DNA of 42,591 bases from an uncultured Eubacteriales bacterium (GTDB taxonomy: Bacteria; Bacillota; Clostridia; Christensenellales; Aristaeellaceae): contig CACYGB010000010.1 of NCBI GenBank assembly GCA_902773895.1, positions 24,582 to 67,172 of the forward strand. The letters are read 5' to 3'. Position numbers and translations under genes: made by a program. How positions within the stretch are numbered: the first letter of the stretch is position 1; each line of letters starts with the position of its first letter. Below are positions 42,484 through 42,591 of this stretch, piece by piece. The notes below the pieces were generated by a model. The model saw nothing but the letters and a program-made list of their open reading frames with translations, ran no database searches and was not told where the DNA came from.

Positions 42484-42591
42484 ATGAGACTGATTGATAA
42501 AGTGATTGCCGTCAGTCTGGTGTTGACCGCAATGATTTGTCTTTTGAACACCAAAGCCCCCGCAGGGTTTGCCGGCAATCTGACTATGTTT
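42484..42591 (+). CDS. Start of an exported or membrane protein, cut by the window edge
   Basis: The last 36 codons of the window: ATG at 42484 with AAAGGAG at good spacing, then MRLIDKVIAVSLVLTAMICL and further residues to the edge. One hydrophobic segment (about 6-21) suggests a signal peptide or membrane anchor. Too short to identify. Confidence 0.6.
   Translation, partial: MRLIDKVIAVSLVLTAMICLLNTKAPAGFAGNLTMF

Noticed and set aside
1-42591. tRNA, rRNA, insertion sequence, phage or integrase genes
   Set aside because: None recognised on either strand, despite looking at the AT-rich block and all intergenic gaps.

Overview
The window is G+C-rich DNA (roughly 60-65% by eye) with strong AGGAGG-type ribosome sites, sigma-A-like promoters (TTGACA/TATAAT, 17-bp spacing) and a typical low-GC-phylum gene repertoire in a high-GC dress: SpoIID, YqfC/YqfD, PhoH, PgpH, YbeY, Era, a VanW protein, GPH and GntP transporters. 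This points to a Firmicutes/Clostridia member. The paired secreted RCC1-like repeat proteins and YKDS-type helical repeats resemble those of gut Christensenellales/Aristaeella-type lineages, but that lineage placement is inference.

Layout. 1-2.9 kb: a frameshifted spoIID running off the left edge and a secreted six-repeat peptidoglycan-binding protein. 2.9-4.7 kb: radA followed by a wreck of yacL that has lost its PIN domain. 4.9-9.4 kb: a plus-strand operon of an amber-interrupted membrane metallophosphoesterase, polyphosphate kinase and a GT-C-like membrane protein. 9.4-12.2 kb: a GntP-family permease with glycerate 2-kinase, a small acid-sugar/glycerate module. 12.5-14.9 kb: a GPH symporter with an alpha/beta hydrolase. 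15-22 kb (minus strand): the conserved cluster yqfC/yqfD (ruined) - phoH - pgpH - ybeY::cdd fusion - era - unknown membrane protein. 22.1-25.8 kb: an HPr-like protein without the active histidine, gltX and glnS. 26-29.6 kb: two tandem secreted proteins, each made of YKDS helical repeats plus exactly seven 38-residue RCC1/BLIP-II-like propeller blades. 29.6-34.6 kb: a vanW - tetR - phospholipase-C-like operon, a MazG-like pyrophosphohydrolase and an MFS transporter with overlapping divergent promoters. 34.6-37 kb: a conspicuously AT-rich secreted HtrA-like protease with Ig-like repeats. 37-42.6 kb: secreted unknown proteins, a lipase remnant, a YdcF-family protein, a frameshifted C39-like peptidase and the start of a further gene.

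Two themes stand out. First, the sporulation genes spoIID, yqfC and yqfD are all disrupted, by single-base contractions and one large deletion, while neighbouring housekeeping genes are intact. This suggests loss of sporulation, although a further single-base frameshift in the C39-like gene keeps sequencing or assembly error alive as an explanation. Second, the window is rich in exported repeat proteins, of which the twin seven-bladed propellers are the most striking. No tRNA, rRNA, CRISPR array, transposase or phage gene was seen.
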